Source of the DNA: Anaerolineaceae bacterium
GTDB lineage: Bacteria; Chloroflexota; Anaerolineae; Anaerolineales; Anaerolineaceae
DNA: 7,147 bases
Direction: 5' to 3'
NCBI GenBank assembly: GCA_003448875.1
Contig: DLXG01000254.1
Location: 1 to 7,147 of the forward strand
Shown: piece after piece, positions 1 through 5,206 of the stretch
How the letters are laid out: the number at the start of each line of letters is the position of its first letter
Position numbering within the stretch: position 1 is the stretch's first letter
Translations under genes and position numbers: made by a program
Notes under the pieces: model-generated
Database searches by the model: none
Seen by the model: the letters and a program-made list of their open reading frames with translations, nothing else
Told to the model about the DNA's origin: nothing

Positions 1-385
1 CCATGACGATCAAACGGCGGGCAACGATTTCGATGGCATTTCGGTCAATTTGCACCTGGTTCGGCTTGAGCCCAGTGGCTTCCACCTGAAACTCGTTATT
101 GCTTTGCTTGTGAGCCTTTTCGAGAAATTCTTCCAGACTCTCCTTGAAATCGCGGGATTGGATAAATCCGTGCACCCGCAGGCGCATTCCACGGTGGATC
201 TGGATCAGCCCGTTTGCGCCGCCGCTCACACGTACGTTGACGTAATCGCCGCTGTCGCGTTCGGCATCCAGTTTCTTTGCGGGCATATCGCTATCACGAT
301 ACACACCCAGACGGAAGAAGAGATCATCCGTGTACTTCCACGGTTCGCGGACGACAATACCTTCCAAAATGACTTCGTTGATCAA
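1..385 (-). CDS. ssb: Single-stranded-DNA-binding (OB-fold) protein, 3' end outside the window
   Basis: The frame opens with TTG at 385-383 and stays open to the left edge, giving 128 visible residues. It begins MINEVILEGIVVREPW, then a beta-rich body: DLFFRLGVYRD (21-31), GDYVNVRVSGG (46-56), GLIQIHRGMRLRVHGFIQSR (59-78), and EIVARRLIVM at the edge. Strand order and the phrases 'V.G.v...P......FRLGV', 'V.V...G......i..G..v.V.G' and a final 'iva..i..m' fit the SSB OB-fold. I infer that it binds single-stranded DNA in the cytoplasm during replication or repair. The start is chosen because GGAGG lies 5 bases upstream of TTG and an in-frame TAA lies 12 bases upstream; no in-frame ATG is available before residue 34. 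Residues 79-115, rich in E and K, are a long insert compared with classical SSB. The C-terminal acidic tail cannot be seen. A promoter and leader hairpin lie upstream (524-553, 435-478). Confidence 0.72.
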   Translation of the reverse strand, partial: MINEVILEGIVVREPWKYTDDLFFRLGVYRDSDMPAKKLDAERDSGDYVNVRVSGGANGLIQIHRGMRLRVHGFIQSRDFKESLEEFLEKAHKQSNNEFQVEATGLKPNQVQIDRNAIEIVARRLIVM

Positions 386-434
386 TCGCTCCTCCAGTTA
401 ACGGCTTATTGGGCCATGAAAATCGGTTAAACAG

Positions 435-478
435 GTTGGCCGGACGGTTGCTCAGGGGAAAAGCAATGTCCGGCCAAC
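435..478 (-). promoter_or_regulatory. Leader hairpin upstream of the SSB-like gene
   Basis: An 11-bp perfect stem (435-445 with 468-478, GTTGGCCGGAC / GTCCGGCCAAC) is followed by a small internal mismatch and a 4-bp inner stem (448-451 with 463-466) closing an 11-base loop. It lies between the TATAAT at 524-529 and the SSB start at 385, so it would sit in the 5' leader of that mRNA. No U-tract follows on the minus strand, so it is not a standard terminator. Its first arm, read on the minus strand, carries GGCCGGACATT, nearly the same as the hairpin at 2158-2191. Confidence 0.65.
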
Positions 479-523
479 GGGGAAAATAGCGTGCAATAGA
501 AAGGGTATTCAGTTTACAGGATC

Positions 524-553
524 ATTATATCGATCTAACTGGCCTCATCCTAG
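524..553 (-). promoter_or_regulatory. Promoter-like block (CTAGGAT-N17-TATAAT) for the SSB-like gene
   Basis: On the minus strand a perfect -10 hexamer TATAAT (529-524) is preceded by 17 bases and then CTAGGAT (553-547). The same 30-base layout occurs at 2215-2244, where 24 of 30 bases agree, including all of CTAGGAT and TATAAT. The upstream element does not resemble the sigma-70 -35 consensus TTGACA. It may be a lineage-specific -35 or an activator or repressor site. The block begins 18 bases past the end of the pilus operon at 572, so the SSB gene would have its own start of transcription about 130 bases before its TTG. Confidence 0.6.
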
Positions 554-571
554 AGAGCGCCAGAAAAAAGG

Positions 572-1012
572 TCAGTGTGTCAGTGCTCTCAGTTTGGCGA
601 TCCCAGTTTGGGAGACGATCACATCTGGGACTACGGAGGGGAAGAGTATGGAAAGGTCAGCAGAAACCGTGACCTGCACCATGTTTTCCCCGCCACTCAC
701 CTGAATGCCAGTGACATATGCATGGACGCCCTTGTTGGAGAGGCCGGCTGAATTGAGCGAGGCGTAAGATTGGGCGTTGGACCAGGTCTTACCGGTGGGC
801 ACCAGGCTGCCGCTGTCTTGAAACGTGCGCGCATTGATTTCAGCCGATGCCGCCACGGCAGCCGCATCCGCGGCCTTCGCCACCTCAGAAATGGCATAGA
901 AATACCGCCCCAGTTCAATAGCAAGCGCAAAGGTTGGCACAAGCACAAAGCCAATGAATACCGCCCAGAAGGTCATGGTGTACCCACGCCGGTCGCGATG
1001 CAGCCGGTTCAC
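572..1012 (-). CDS. TadE/TadG-like pilus-assembly protein
   Basis: A 146-residue protein: a short basic N-terminus MNRLHRDRRG, a hydrophobic segment at about 13-33 (TMTFWAVFIGFVLVPTFALA), then an amphipathic Ala-rich helix (about 34-60) and a mostly beta-type outer domain. This is the layout of TadE/TadG proteins: one membrane anchor with an extracytoplasmic domain, probably helping Flp pilus assembly. The start chosen is GTG at 1012, which shares its first G with the TAG stop of the preceding tadE-like gene and sits 6 bases after GGAGGG; TTG at 1018 directly abuts the ribosome site and is less likely. At the would-be prepilin site (after G10) the +5 residue is Phe instead of Glu, so cleavage by the prepilin peptidase is doubtful. 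It is much shorter than full TadG, which carries a von Willebrand domain. It is the last gene of the pilus operon. Confidence 0.75.
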   Translation of the reverse strand: MNRLHRDRRGYTMTFWAVFIGFVLVPTFALAIELGRYFYAISEVAKAADAAAVAASAEINARTFQDSGSLVPTGKTWSNAQSYASLNSAGLSNKGVHAYVTGIQVSGGENMVQVTVSADLSILFPSVVPDVIVSQTGIAKLRALTH

Positions 1013-1422
1013 TACCAACCCTCCTGGCGGAAGGTGGAATCCGCGCTGACAACAAAGGTCTGGCCGGGAAGCCCTGGGAACAGGCTGGTCAGGGGAGAGA
1101 GGAAGTTGGTCACAGAGCCGCTGACCTGGATCTGAAGAATGCTGCCGGCGCTGCCGCCGGGTGCAAGCACAGACACAGAGGGGTTCTGGACGATCCCCGC
1201 CGCTGAGATGGATGATCGGGCTGCGCTGGTAGCGTAACAGGCCGGACAGGTTTGGGCCACGCTGCCCATGCGTGCGCCATGCCGCGCAGCAGCCTGCACC
1301 GCCTGCTGGGCATAAATCACCATTCCCAGGTTCACAATCGCCAGCATGACGAGAATCGCAATCGGGGTCGTGATGGCCGCCTCCAGCATCTCAATCCCGC
1401 GATGATCTTTTAGGAAACGCAT
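1012..1422 (-). CDS. tadE: TadE-like pseudopilin of the Flp/Tad pilus
   Basis: The protein has 136 residues. The N-terminus MRFLKDHRGIEMLEAAITTP is followed by a hydrophobic helix (about 15-38) and an Ala/Ser-rich outer domain with a CPAC cysteine pair (59-62). The pattern basic-G9, then I-E-M-L-E with Glu at +5 is the prepilin-type processing site seen in Flp, TadE and TadF. I infer cleavage after G9 by the TadV-type peptidase encoded at 1641-2135 and a minor, envelope-located role in pilus assembly. The ATG at 1422 is chosen because GGAGG lies 3 bases upstream and the homology starts there; a longer reading from 1545 would overlap the pilin gene and adds residues with no TadE character. Its first 11 residues are identical to those of the Flp pilin next to it. 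A strong hairpin (1436-1470) separates the two genes. Confidence 0.82.
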   Translation of the reverse strand: MRFLKDHRGIEMLEAAITTPIAILVMLAIVNLGMVIYAQQAVQAAARHGARMGSVAQTCPACYATSAARSSISAAGIVQNPSVSVLAPGGSAGSILQIQVSGSVTNFLSPLTSLFPGLPGQTFVVSADSTFRQEGW

Positions 1423-1435
1423 AAACCTCCGTATG

Positions 1436-1470
1436 GGTTCTGCCGGTGAAAGAGAAACACCGGCAGAACC
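1436..1470 (-). promoter_or_regulatory. Perfect 13-bp hairpin between flp and tadE-like genes
   Basis: Bases 1436-1448 (GGTTCTGCCGGTG) and 1458-1470 (CACCGGCAGAACC) form an uninterrupted 13-bp inverted repeat around a 9-base purine-rich loop. It begins 7 bases after the pilin stop and ends 6 bases before the ribosome site of tadE. No run of T follows on either strand, so it is unlikely to be a complete intrinsic terminator. Its place after the major pilin gene fits an mRNA-stabilising or processing structure that gives more pilin than downstream proteins; this role is inferred. Confidence 0.8.
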
Positions 1471-1477
1471 GTAGGGA

Positions 1478-1624
1478 TTAGATCTTGCCGGCAATATCGG
1501 TGACGATTGCGGCGATGTTGGCGCCGAGCAGGCGATACGCGCCATAGGCTACTAGAACGACCACTGCGATGATCAGGGCAACTTCGGTCGACTCGATGCC
1601 CCGATGGTCTTTCAAGAAACGCAA
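1478..1624 (-). CDS. flp: Flp-type pilin (type IVb prepilin)
   Basis: A short gene of 48 residues with a TTG start: MRFLKDHRGIESTEVALIIA, then VVVLVAYGAY and RLLGANIAAI, ending VTDIAGKI. This matches Flp/Fap pilins: a short basic leader ending in Gly (G9), Glu at +5 (E14), one hydrophobic helix of about 20 residues, then 'LG.NI....t.IA..I'. After cleavage the subunit would be about 39 residues and would polymerise into the pilus fibre; the usual Tyr at +6 is Val here. The TTG is 9 bases after GGAGG within a 14-base perfect match to the 16S anti-Shine-Dalgarno tail, and no in-frame ATG is available. The prepilin peptidase gene ends 16 bases upstream and the tadE-like gene follows after a hairpin. 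The strong ribosome site fits a highly made structural protein. Confidence 0.88.
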   Translation of the reverse strand: MRFLKDHRGIESTEVALIIAVVVLVAYGAYRLLGANIAAIVTDIAGKI

Positions 1625-1628
1625 ATAA

Positions 1629-1642
1629 GATCACCTCCTTTC
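1629..1642 (-). promoter_or_regulatory. Near-ideal Shine-Dalgarno of the Flp pilin gene
   Basis: On the minus strand GAAAGGAGGTGATC is complementary over 14 bases to the usual 3' tail of bacterial 16S rRNA (GATCACCTCCTTTC). Its first two bases overlap the TGA stop of the prepilin peptidase gene. It fixes the pilin start at the TTG at 1624 and implies unusually efficient ribosome loading despite the weak start codon. Confidence 0.85.
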
Positions 1643-2135
1643 ATTTTGGAATTAGGGGAACTACGGTGTAAAGCAGGGTTCCCAGGAGAATAGAGAAAAC
1701 GTAGGGGACGGATGTTTGCTTGCGAAAGTAGGCTACCAGGCCTTGAAGCCCGCCAACTAGAGTGATGGGGAGGAGGACAATCGGGCTGCCAAATGCCAGA
1801 ATGACTGCGGCCATTAGTTTCATGTCCGCGCCACCCATTTTGTCTAAATCCCATAGAAACCAGATGAATAAGAGCGTCAGGCAGAGTATCGTGGAAGCGG
1901 GTTCGAAAATCGCCGCGAAGACTGACAAAACGACCGCAAAGGATCGCCGCTGAGTTGTGATTGTCATTTCTGCAACCAAGCAGAGAATAACAGTCAGGAG
2001 TGCCGGCATCCAAAGGCCACGGAAAACAGCATATGCTCCCGATCCAAGCAGCGTAGTTAGCGTCAGCCAGGCTGGAACTTCGCGGAAGCGCAGATCAAAG
2101 TATGTGGCGATAAGAAGGAGAGCGCATATCAGCAT
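1641..2135 (-). CDS. tadV: Prepilin peptidase, A24 family (TadV/CpaA type)
   Basis: A 164-residue, very hydrophobic protein with about five or six membrane helices. Two aspartate motifs of A24 aspartic peptidases are visible: D14 in ATYFDLRFREVPAWL (near the end of the first helix) and D104 in GGADMKLMAA, the family's GxGDxKL with Ala for the middle Gly. There is no N-terminal methylase domain or zinc-cysteine motif, as expected for the short TadV/CpaA form. It should cut the leader of Flp and TadE-like prepilins at the cytoplasmic face of the inner membrane; both substrates are the next genes downstream. The ATG at 2135 is the only usable start after an in-frame stop, with only a weak AAGG 8 bases upstream, so translation may be modest. 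A promoter-like block and a terminator-like hairpin lie in the leader (2215-2244, 2158-2191). Confidence 0.88.
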   Translation of the reverse strand: MLICALLLIATYFDLRFREVPAWLTLTTLLGSGAYAVFRGLWMPALLTVILCLVAEMTITTQRRSFAVVLSVFAAIFEPASTILCLTLLFIWFLWDLDKMGGADMKLMAAVILAFGSPIVLLPITLVGGLQGLVAYFRKQTSVPYVFSILLGTLLYTVVPLIPK

Positions 2136-2146
2136 AGGATGGGCCT

Positions 2147-2191
2147 TAAAAAATATAGGCCAGACACCACCTGGGTGGTAAATGTCTGGCC
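2147..2191 (-). terminator. Terminator-like hairpin with T-tract in the tadV leader
   Basis: A 9-bp stem (GGCCAGACA at 2158-2166 with TGTCTGGCC at 2183-2191) carries an inner 4-bp stem (2167-2170 with 2175-2178) and a CTGG loop, with a 4-base bulge. Read on the minus strand it is followed by TATATTTTTT, the T-tract of an intrinsic terminator. It could end transcripts coming from the small-gene group upstream, or act as an attenuator, because it lies downstream of the promoter-like block at 2215-2244 and only about 20 bases before the tadV ATG. Confidence 0.68.
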
Positions 2192-2214
2192 GACGATTTG
2201 GTAGATGCGTCTAT

Positions 2215-2244
2215 ATTATAGAGATCAAAATTGCCTTATCCTAG
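2215..2244 (-). promoter_or_regulatory. Promoter-like block (CTAGGAT-N17-TATAAT) for the pilus operon
   Basis: The minus strand has TATAAT (2220-2215), a 17-base spacer, and CTAGGAT (2244-2238), matching the block at 524-553 in 24 of 30 bases. An AT-rich stretch containing AAATATTAATATG lies just upstream (about 2251-2264) and could serve as an UP element. The predicted start of transcription, near 2207, would place the hairpin at 2158-2191 in the leader of the tadV-flp-tadE operon. The likely operon boundary is therefore between 2311 and 2244. Confidence 0.62.
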
Positions 2245-2310
2245 CAGGAGCATATTAATATTTATGGCCAATTCTTTTCCCAACCAAAAATGATCTTAAA
2301 AAATTTGGTA

Positions 2311-2529
2311 CTATACGCTCATCCACGGCAAATTTAAGTTTGGACCATATATGTGATTATTGTGAATGTAAAATTTTCCTGAATCTTTTGGCCCATAAAT
2401 ATATCCATTTTGAATATAGTAACGTCCACTATTTAACGGGCCAAAAATGTATCCGTTCTGAATATAGAATTCTCCAGACATTTTTGAGCCGTATATGTAA
2501 TTATTGTTAATGTAATAACCGGTGTACAT
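2311..2529 (-). CDS. Small protein of four 16-residue beta repeats
   Basis: A 72-residue protein built almost wholly of a repeat: residues 5-20, 21-36, 37-52 and 53-68, consensus (Y/F)YIxNxYIYGPxxSGx. The regular alternation of aromatic and Ile residues with Gly-Pro and Ser-Gly turns predicts four short two-stranded beta units that close into a symmetric ring. It resembles the 'beta-flower' style of small repeat proteins, as I remember that family, but this was not tested. No signal peptide or membrane helix is seen. The ATG at 2529 has GGAGG 5 bases upstream. The gene is AT-rich compared with the conjugation genes, with many AAT, TAT and ATA codons, which suggests acquisition. It lies last in the series of small genes downstream of the E1 gene. 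Function unknown; Tyr/Asn-rich ring proteins often act as binding modules. Confidence 0.72.
   Translation of the reverse strand: MYTGYYINNNYIYGSKMSGEFYIQNGYIFGPLNSGRYYIQNGYIYGPKDSGKFYIHNNHIYGPNLNLPWMSV
2326..2517 (-). repeat. Four tandem 48-bp coding repeats
   Basis: Four exact-length units of 48 bases encode the 16-residue repeats of the gene at 2311-2529. Units 2 and 3 are closest in protein sequence (YIQNGYI-GP--SG). Unit 4 has lost the SG turn and ends in NLNLP. Equal length without indels points to a structural constraint. Confidence 0.75.
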
Positions 2530-2588
2530 CCCATCCTCCCATAGCGTTAACCAGTATTCTGAAAAAAAGGTTTTATAGCCAAGATTTT

Positions 2589-2999
2589 TTAAATCCGTTT
2601 ATCTAGGAGCTTGCTTGAACGAGGCATAGATGAAATCCCAAGTTTCCTTTTTTGAGATTTAGTGAGAGGCAATGATCTTTGTACGATGGTTACAATAATC
2701 AAAACGAGAAAAGACAGGAAAATTGATGTGTTCACAGGCGTGGTAGAAAGACCAACGTGTAAGCGGGCTGGCATGCGACCGAAAGCATATAAGACAACTT
2801 CCCAAGAAGAGAAAATCAACGCGGCAACCAGCGAAGCGGAGAGAAAAGGGTAAAAGTGTTTTCTGCGGTCCACGATGTAAGCAGCCAGGCGCATAATCGT
2901 TGCAAATGTGAGCCATAAAAGGAGGATGGCAAATAGAGGTGAAATTTCCCAACCTGATTCGATCAATGGTAGCAGCCAGTACTGATTAGGGGCAAACAT
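2589..2999 (-). CDS. Three-helix membrane protein of unknown function
   Basis: A 136-residue protein with three likely membrane helices at about 20-42 (SPLFAILLLWLTFATIMRLA), 51-74 and 91-108, separated by a basic loop (VDRRKHF, 43-49) and a short loop with RMPARLH (75-81). The C-terminal 28 residues are strongly basic (KSQKRKL, RSSKLLDKR) and by the positive-inside rule should be cytoplasmic, putting the N-terminus outside. The ATG at 2999 follows a textbook AGGAGG with 6 bases between. It starts 22 bases after the end of the 73-residue gene upstream, consistent with one transcript. I do not recognise the family. A membrane protein near a conjugation cassette might be an effector or anchor, but nothing in the sequence shows this. 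Confidence 0.7.
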   Translation of the reverse strand: MFAPNQYWLLPLIESGWEISPLFAILLLWLTFATIMRLAAYIVDRRKHFYPFLSASLVAALIFSSWEVVLYAFGRMPARLHVGLSTTPVNTSIFLSFLVLIIVTIVQRSLPLTKSQKRKLGISSMPRSSKLLDKRI

Positions 3000-3021
3000 A
3001 TTTTTCCTCCTGATCGATTGA

Positions 3022-3243
3022 TTAGCGAACCTTCTTCACTTTTACCCGATCGTTCATACCACTCACCTGAAGGTAAAAACTACCCTGATCTTCGATGATC
3101 TGAGCAGCTGGTCGATAGGCATAGTGGTAATGGTATTTGTATTCGGCCTGTTCCCATATTTGCCCAGTGGTGAATTTGAACACGCGACCGCCATCGAAAC
3201 CATGAAACGAACCTTCGAGATTACTATCTACTATGATCCTCAT
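3022..3243 (-). CDS. Small beta-rich hypothetical protein
   Basis: A 73-residue protein, MRIIVDSNLEGSFHGFDGGR followed by VFKFTTGQIWEQAEYKYHYH and AYRPAAQIIEDQGSFYLQVS, ending with a basic VKVKKVR. The pattern 'F.GF.G..vF.l..GqiW.Q..y.y.Y.Y.P...i....g.y.l.V.G....V.V.+' is one I recognise from many small conserved bacterial hypothetical proteins with an SH3-like or small beta-barrel look; no function is known to me. There is no signal peptide or membrane segment. Two ATGs stand in tandem at 3246 and 3243. The second is preferred because AAAGGAG abuts the first and lies 4 bases from the second. It begins about 48 bases after the E1 stop, so read-through from the conjugation cassette is plausible. 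Confidence 0.68.
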   Translation of the reverse strand: MRIIVDSNLEGSFHGFDGGRVFKFTTGQIWEQAEYKYHYHYAYRPAAQIIEDQGSFYLQVSGMNDRVKVKKVR

Positions 3244-3291
3244 CATTTCTCCTTTGGTTGGACCTGCTTCAGACTAGAAGCTCTCGAGGCC

Positions 3292-4674
3292 TTATATGTG
3301 GATCAGTCCAGGGTTGAACAAATCCAGACAGGATCGATTTGGAACCACGCAGCTCAATATAGAAGAAGAGCGCAAATCACCATCGATTAGCTCATCGATG
3401 CTCTCGCCGATGATGAGGCGGAGGACTTGGGCAATCACGAGCGTCGAAGCGACAGCCCCTACAAAAGAAGCGCCTACGCTGTGACCCGCCAGTTCTATCA
3501 AGCCGCAACGATCTGCCCCCTTTTCAAGGAGATCCTGGTAGGCCGGCTGCGTGATGAGGGGGACGGGTGAATAGCTCCCTTCATTTGTGGATTTCCAGCA
3601 TTGATCAGCCGGTCGGCTTCCAGGAAAGGTATGGATCTTCAACGCCAAGTATTCTTGGGTTCCCTTTCCTAGACCTGCCTCGATGATCCGTTTAAACCCC
3701 ACTTTATCCAGCACCCGGCGTGCCTCAATATTGTCGACGCCGCACAGGACTAAAGCCGGCTCACTGTCACTGATGTTGAAATCTCCAGCAAATATACGTT
3801 CGATGAGCGACGTCTGGAAGCCGCGTTCTTCGCACCAGGCTGCCATTGCCCTCGTTTTCTTTACTCCAACGAGCGCTGAGTTGGTTAAAAGGGAGGTGCT
3901 ATCATTTGCATCTTCTAGTGAATCAATGTCCTGCAAAACGAGATTTACTTTACTCCCCACTGGATAGGGCAGGAAGCCTAGCGTCCACAAATACGCCTGC
4001 CCAAGATGACCGAGACCGATCAGCCATAATTTGGCGGGTAGATATTCTAATCTTGGGCCTGGCTCTGCGGTTTGCCAGTTGGCCGTTGCGCTGGGCTGCC
4101 ATAAAGATAATCCAACTGAGCGATACCCCGCCAATGGGCTGTCGCCGCGGATCCATTGGAAAGCCTCTGAAACTGCCATCGCGCCGGCCAGAACGCCTGC
4201 GGGCGTGAAGGTTTCTTCCATTGAGAAGGAGATTGGATCACAGGCTGGGAGTACGCCGCCATTCCAACCCTGAACTACCGGCCGGATGGCAAACCCGGTC
4301 GAGGTGTTTTTCGGGATGCCATCACCGAAATAGATCCACGGCAAGCCGGCTGGTAGCTCACTGACAATCTGCCCTTGAAGATCTTGAGTAGCCTCGGCCA
4401 GCGTAGAACAACCCCGCCAGGGAATGGATAATGGAATATCCAGATCCCCAGCAACCTGCACGCCGCCCAGAAAGCAGCGCCGGCCTGTGTTGACTGCGGT
4501 GAGAAGAGCAGCTTGATATGCGGGTGAGGCAGCAGACCCACGGCGCACCTGTATTCCCATCCGGTATTGCGCCAATATTTGTTGTGCTTCTTCGACCGAT
4601 TTTGCTTCGCCCGAATCCATCATCAACTTAACCAACCGGTGCAGACGATTGCTTTGAATCATGTTCTCTGCCAT
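3292..4674 (-). CDS. E1-like ubiquitin-activating enzyme (ThiF/MoeB family)
   Basis: A 460-residue protein. Residues 1-45 are helical and charged (RLHRLVKLMMDSGEAKSVEE). Residues about 50-200 form a domain without an ATP site, ending TPAGVLAGAMAVSEAF, which may be a decayed adenylation half. The active ThiF fold starts near 213 with LWLIGLGHLGQAYLW (GxGxxG, 220-225), then LQDIDSLEDAN (D249, D251, N257), GVKKTRA (270-276) and GVDNIEARR (312-320). C390 in ADRCGLIELAGHSVG is the best candidate for the thioester cysteine; C359 is the alternative. It should adenylate the C-terminal Gly of the Ubl encoded at 5627-6133 with ATP and pass it as a thioester to the E2 at 5151-5624. The start at 4674 is chosen because GGAG lies 6 bases upstream and 1 base separates it from the JAB stop; a longer frame to 5004 runs through the JAB gene and lacks domain character. 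Confidence 0.85.
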   Translation of the reverse strand: MAENMIQSNRLHRLVKLMMDSGEAKSVEEAQQILAQYRMGIQVRRGSAASPAYQAALLTAVNTGRRCFLGGVQVAGDLDIPLSIPWRGCSTLAEATQDLQGQIVSELPAGLPWIYFGDGIPKNTSTGFAIRPVVQGWNGGVLPACDPISFSMEETFTPAGVLAGAMAVSEAFQWIRGDSPLAGYRSVGLSLWQPSATANWQTAEPGPRLEYLPAKLWLIGLGHLGQAYLWTLGFLPYPVGSKVNLVLQDIDSLEDANDSTSLLTNSALVGVKKTRAMAAWCEERGFQTSLIERIFAGDFNISDSEPALVLCGVDNIEARRVLDKVGFKRIIEAGLGKGTQEYLALKIHTFPGSRPADQCWKSTNEGSYSPVPLITQPAYQDLLEKGADRCGLIELAGHSVGASFVGAVASTLVIAQVLRLIIGESIDELIDGDLRSSSILSCVVPNRSCLDLFNPGLIHI

Positions 4675-4675
4675 G

Positions 4676-5206
4676 CTAACTCCATCTACCGATATAAAAG
4701 AACGTCGCTGCATCTCGACCCAGATGGGATCGCCACTTGTGATTGCCCTGATATTCGTATACGCCCAGCTGGTTTGTCGCGCTCTCTTGCCTGGCCAAAT
4801 GTGGAACGATGATGGCAATATGACCCTTTGTTCCCACCATCGGGTTATCCTGATCTGAAGCGCTTTGATAAGGCCGGCCTGGATGGGTATGCACATCGGC
4901 CAGAACATCCAACCCGGTCTCGCGGCAGATCCTCCAAAGATCTCCAAAGTAGGCCCCATTAAAGACGATAATGCCAGAGTCAAGGCAGTGCGGGTCCAGG
5001 TCATCGTAGTAGATTATCTGGGCAATCCTGCGTTTCTCACCCTCGCGCCGGCCGAGCAGGAATGCGCCACTTTCGCGGCATTCCATCCCACGCTGTTTCA
5101 ATTCAGACAATCCTGCTCGCCAAAGTGCAGCGGGGCAGCTGATGTGGTGGTCAGGCGCTACGAGGTCCCGTATAGTCGCTCGAATTGAGAAGATCATAGA
5201 TTTCAT
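4676..5206 (-). CDS. JAB/MPN (JAMM) metallo-isopeptidase, deubiquitinase-like
   Basis: A 176-residue single-domain zinc peptidase. The JAMM residues are all present: E45 in CRESGAFLLGRR, then HTHPGRPYQSASDQDNP with H106, H108, S115 and D118. After it comes GHIAIIVPHLA, typical of bacterial JAB proteins coded beside ThiF E1 enzymes. It should cleave the bond after the Ubl Gly, removing the modifier from targets; maturation of a precursor seems unneeded because the Ubl already ends in Gly. It acts in the cytoplasm: no signal or membrane segment. The gene begins inside the E2 gene (56-base overlap if ATG 5206, 47 if ATG 5197). Neither start has a good Shine-Dalgarno, suggesting translational coupling. 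Its stop is 1 base before the E1 ATG. Residues 1-20 precede the domain, so a later non-ATG start is possible. Confidence 0.87.
   Translation of the reverse strand: MKSMIFSIRATIRDLVAPDHHISCPAALWRAGLSELKQRGMECRESGAFLLGRREGEKRRIAQIIYYDDLDPHCLDSGIIVFNGAYFGDLWRICRETGLDVLADVHTHPGRPYQSASDQDNPMVGTKGHIAIIVPHLARQESATNQLGVYEYQGNHKWRSHLGRDAATFFYIGRWS

Noticed and set aside
50..430. Plus-strand open frame of 126 codons
   Set aside because: It lies antisense to the SSB-like frame, has no ribosome site and shows no domain pattern; the minus-strand frame has OB-fold character.
1423..1545. Longer start for the tadE-like gene
   Set aside because: It would overlap the Flp pilin gene and the hairpin; GGAGG and the leader pattern place the start at 1422.
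2283..2309. AT-rich inverted repeat (ACCAAA / TTTGGT) after the repeat-protein gene
   Set aside because: Only 6 bp, AT-rich, 15-base loop and no T-tract after it; too weak to call a terminator.
2662..2853. Plus-strand frame antisense to the membrane protein
   Set aside because: Lysine-rich shadow of a hydrophobic gene on the other strand, without ribosome site.
4675..5004. N-terminal extension of the E1 frame up to 5004
   Set aside because: It runs through the JAB coding sequence in another frame, is Trp/Arg-rich without domain pattern, and a good ribosome site supports the ATG at 4674.
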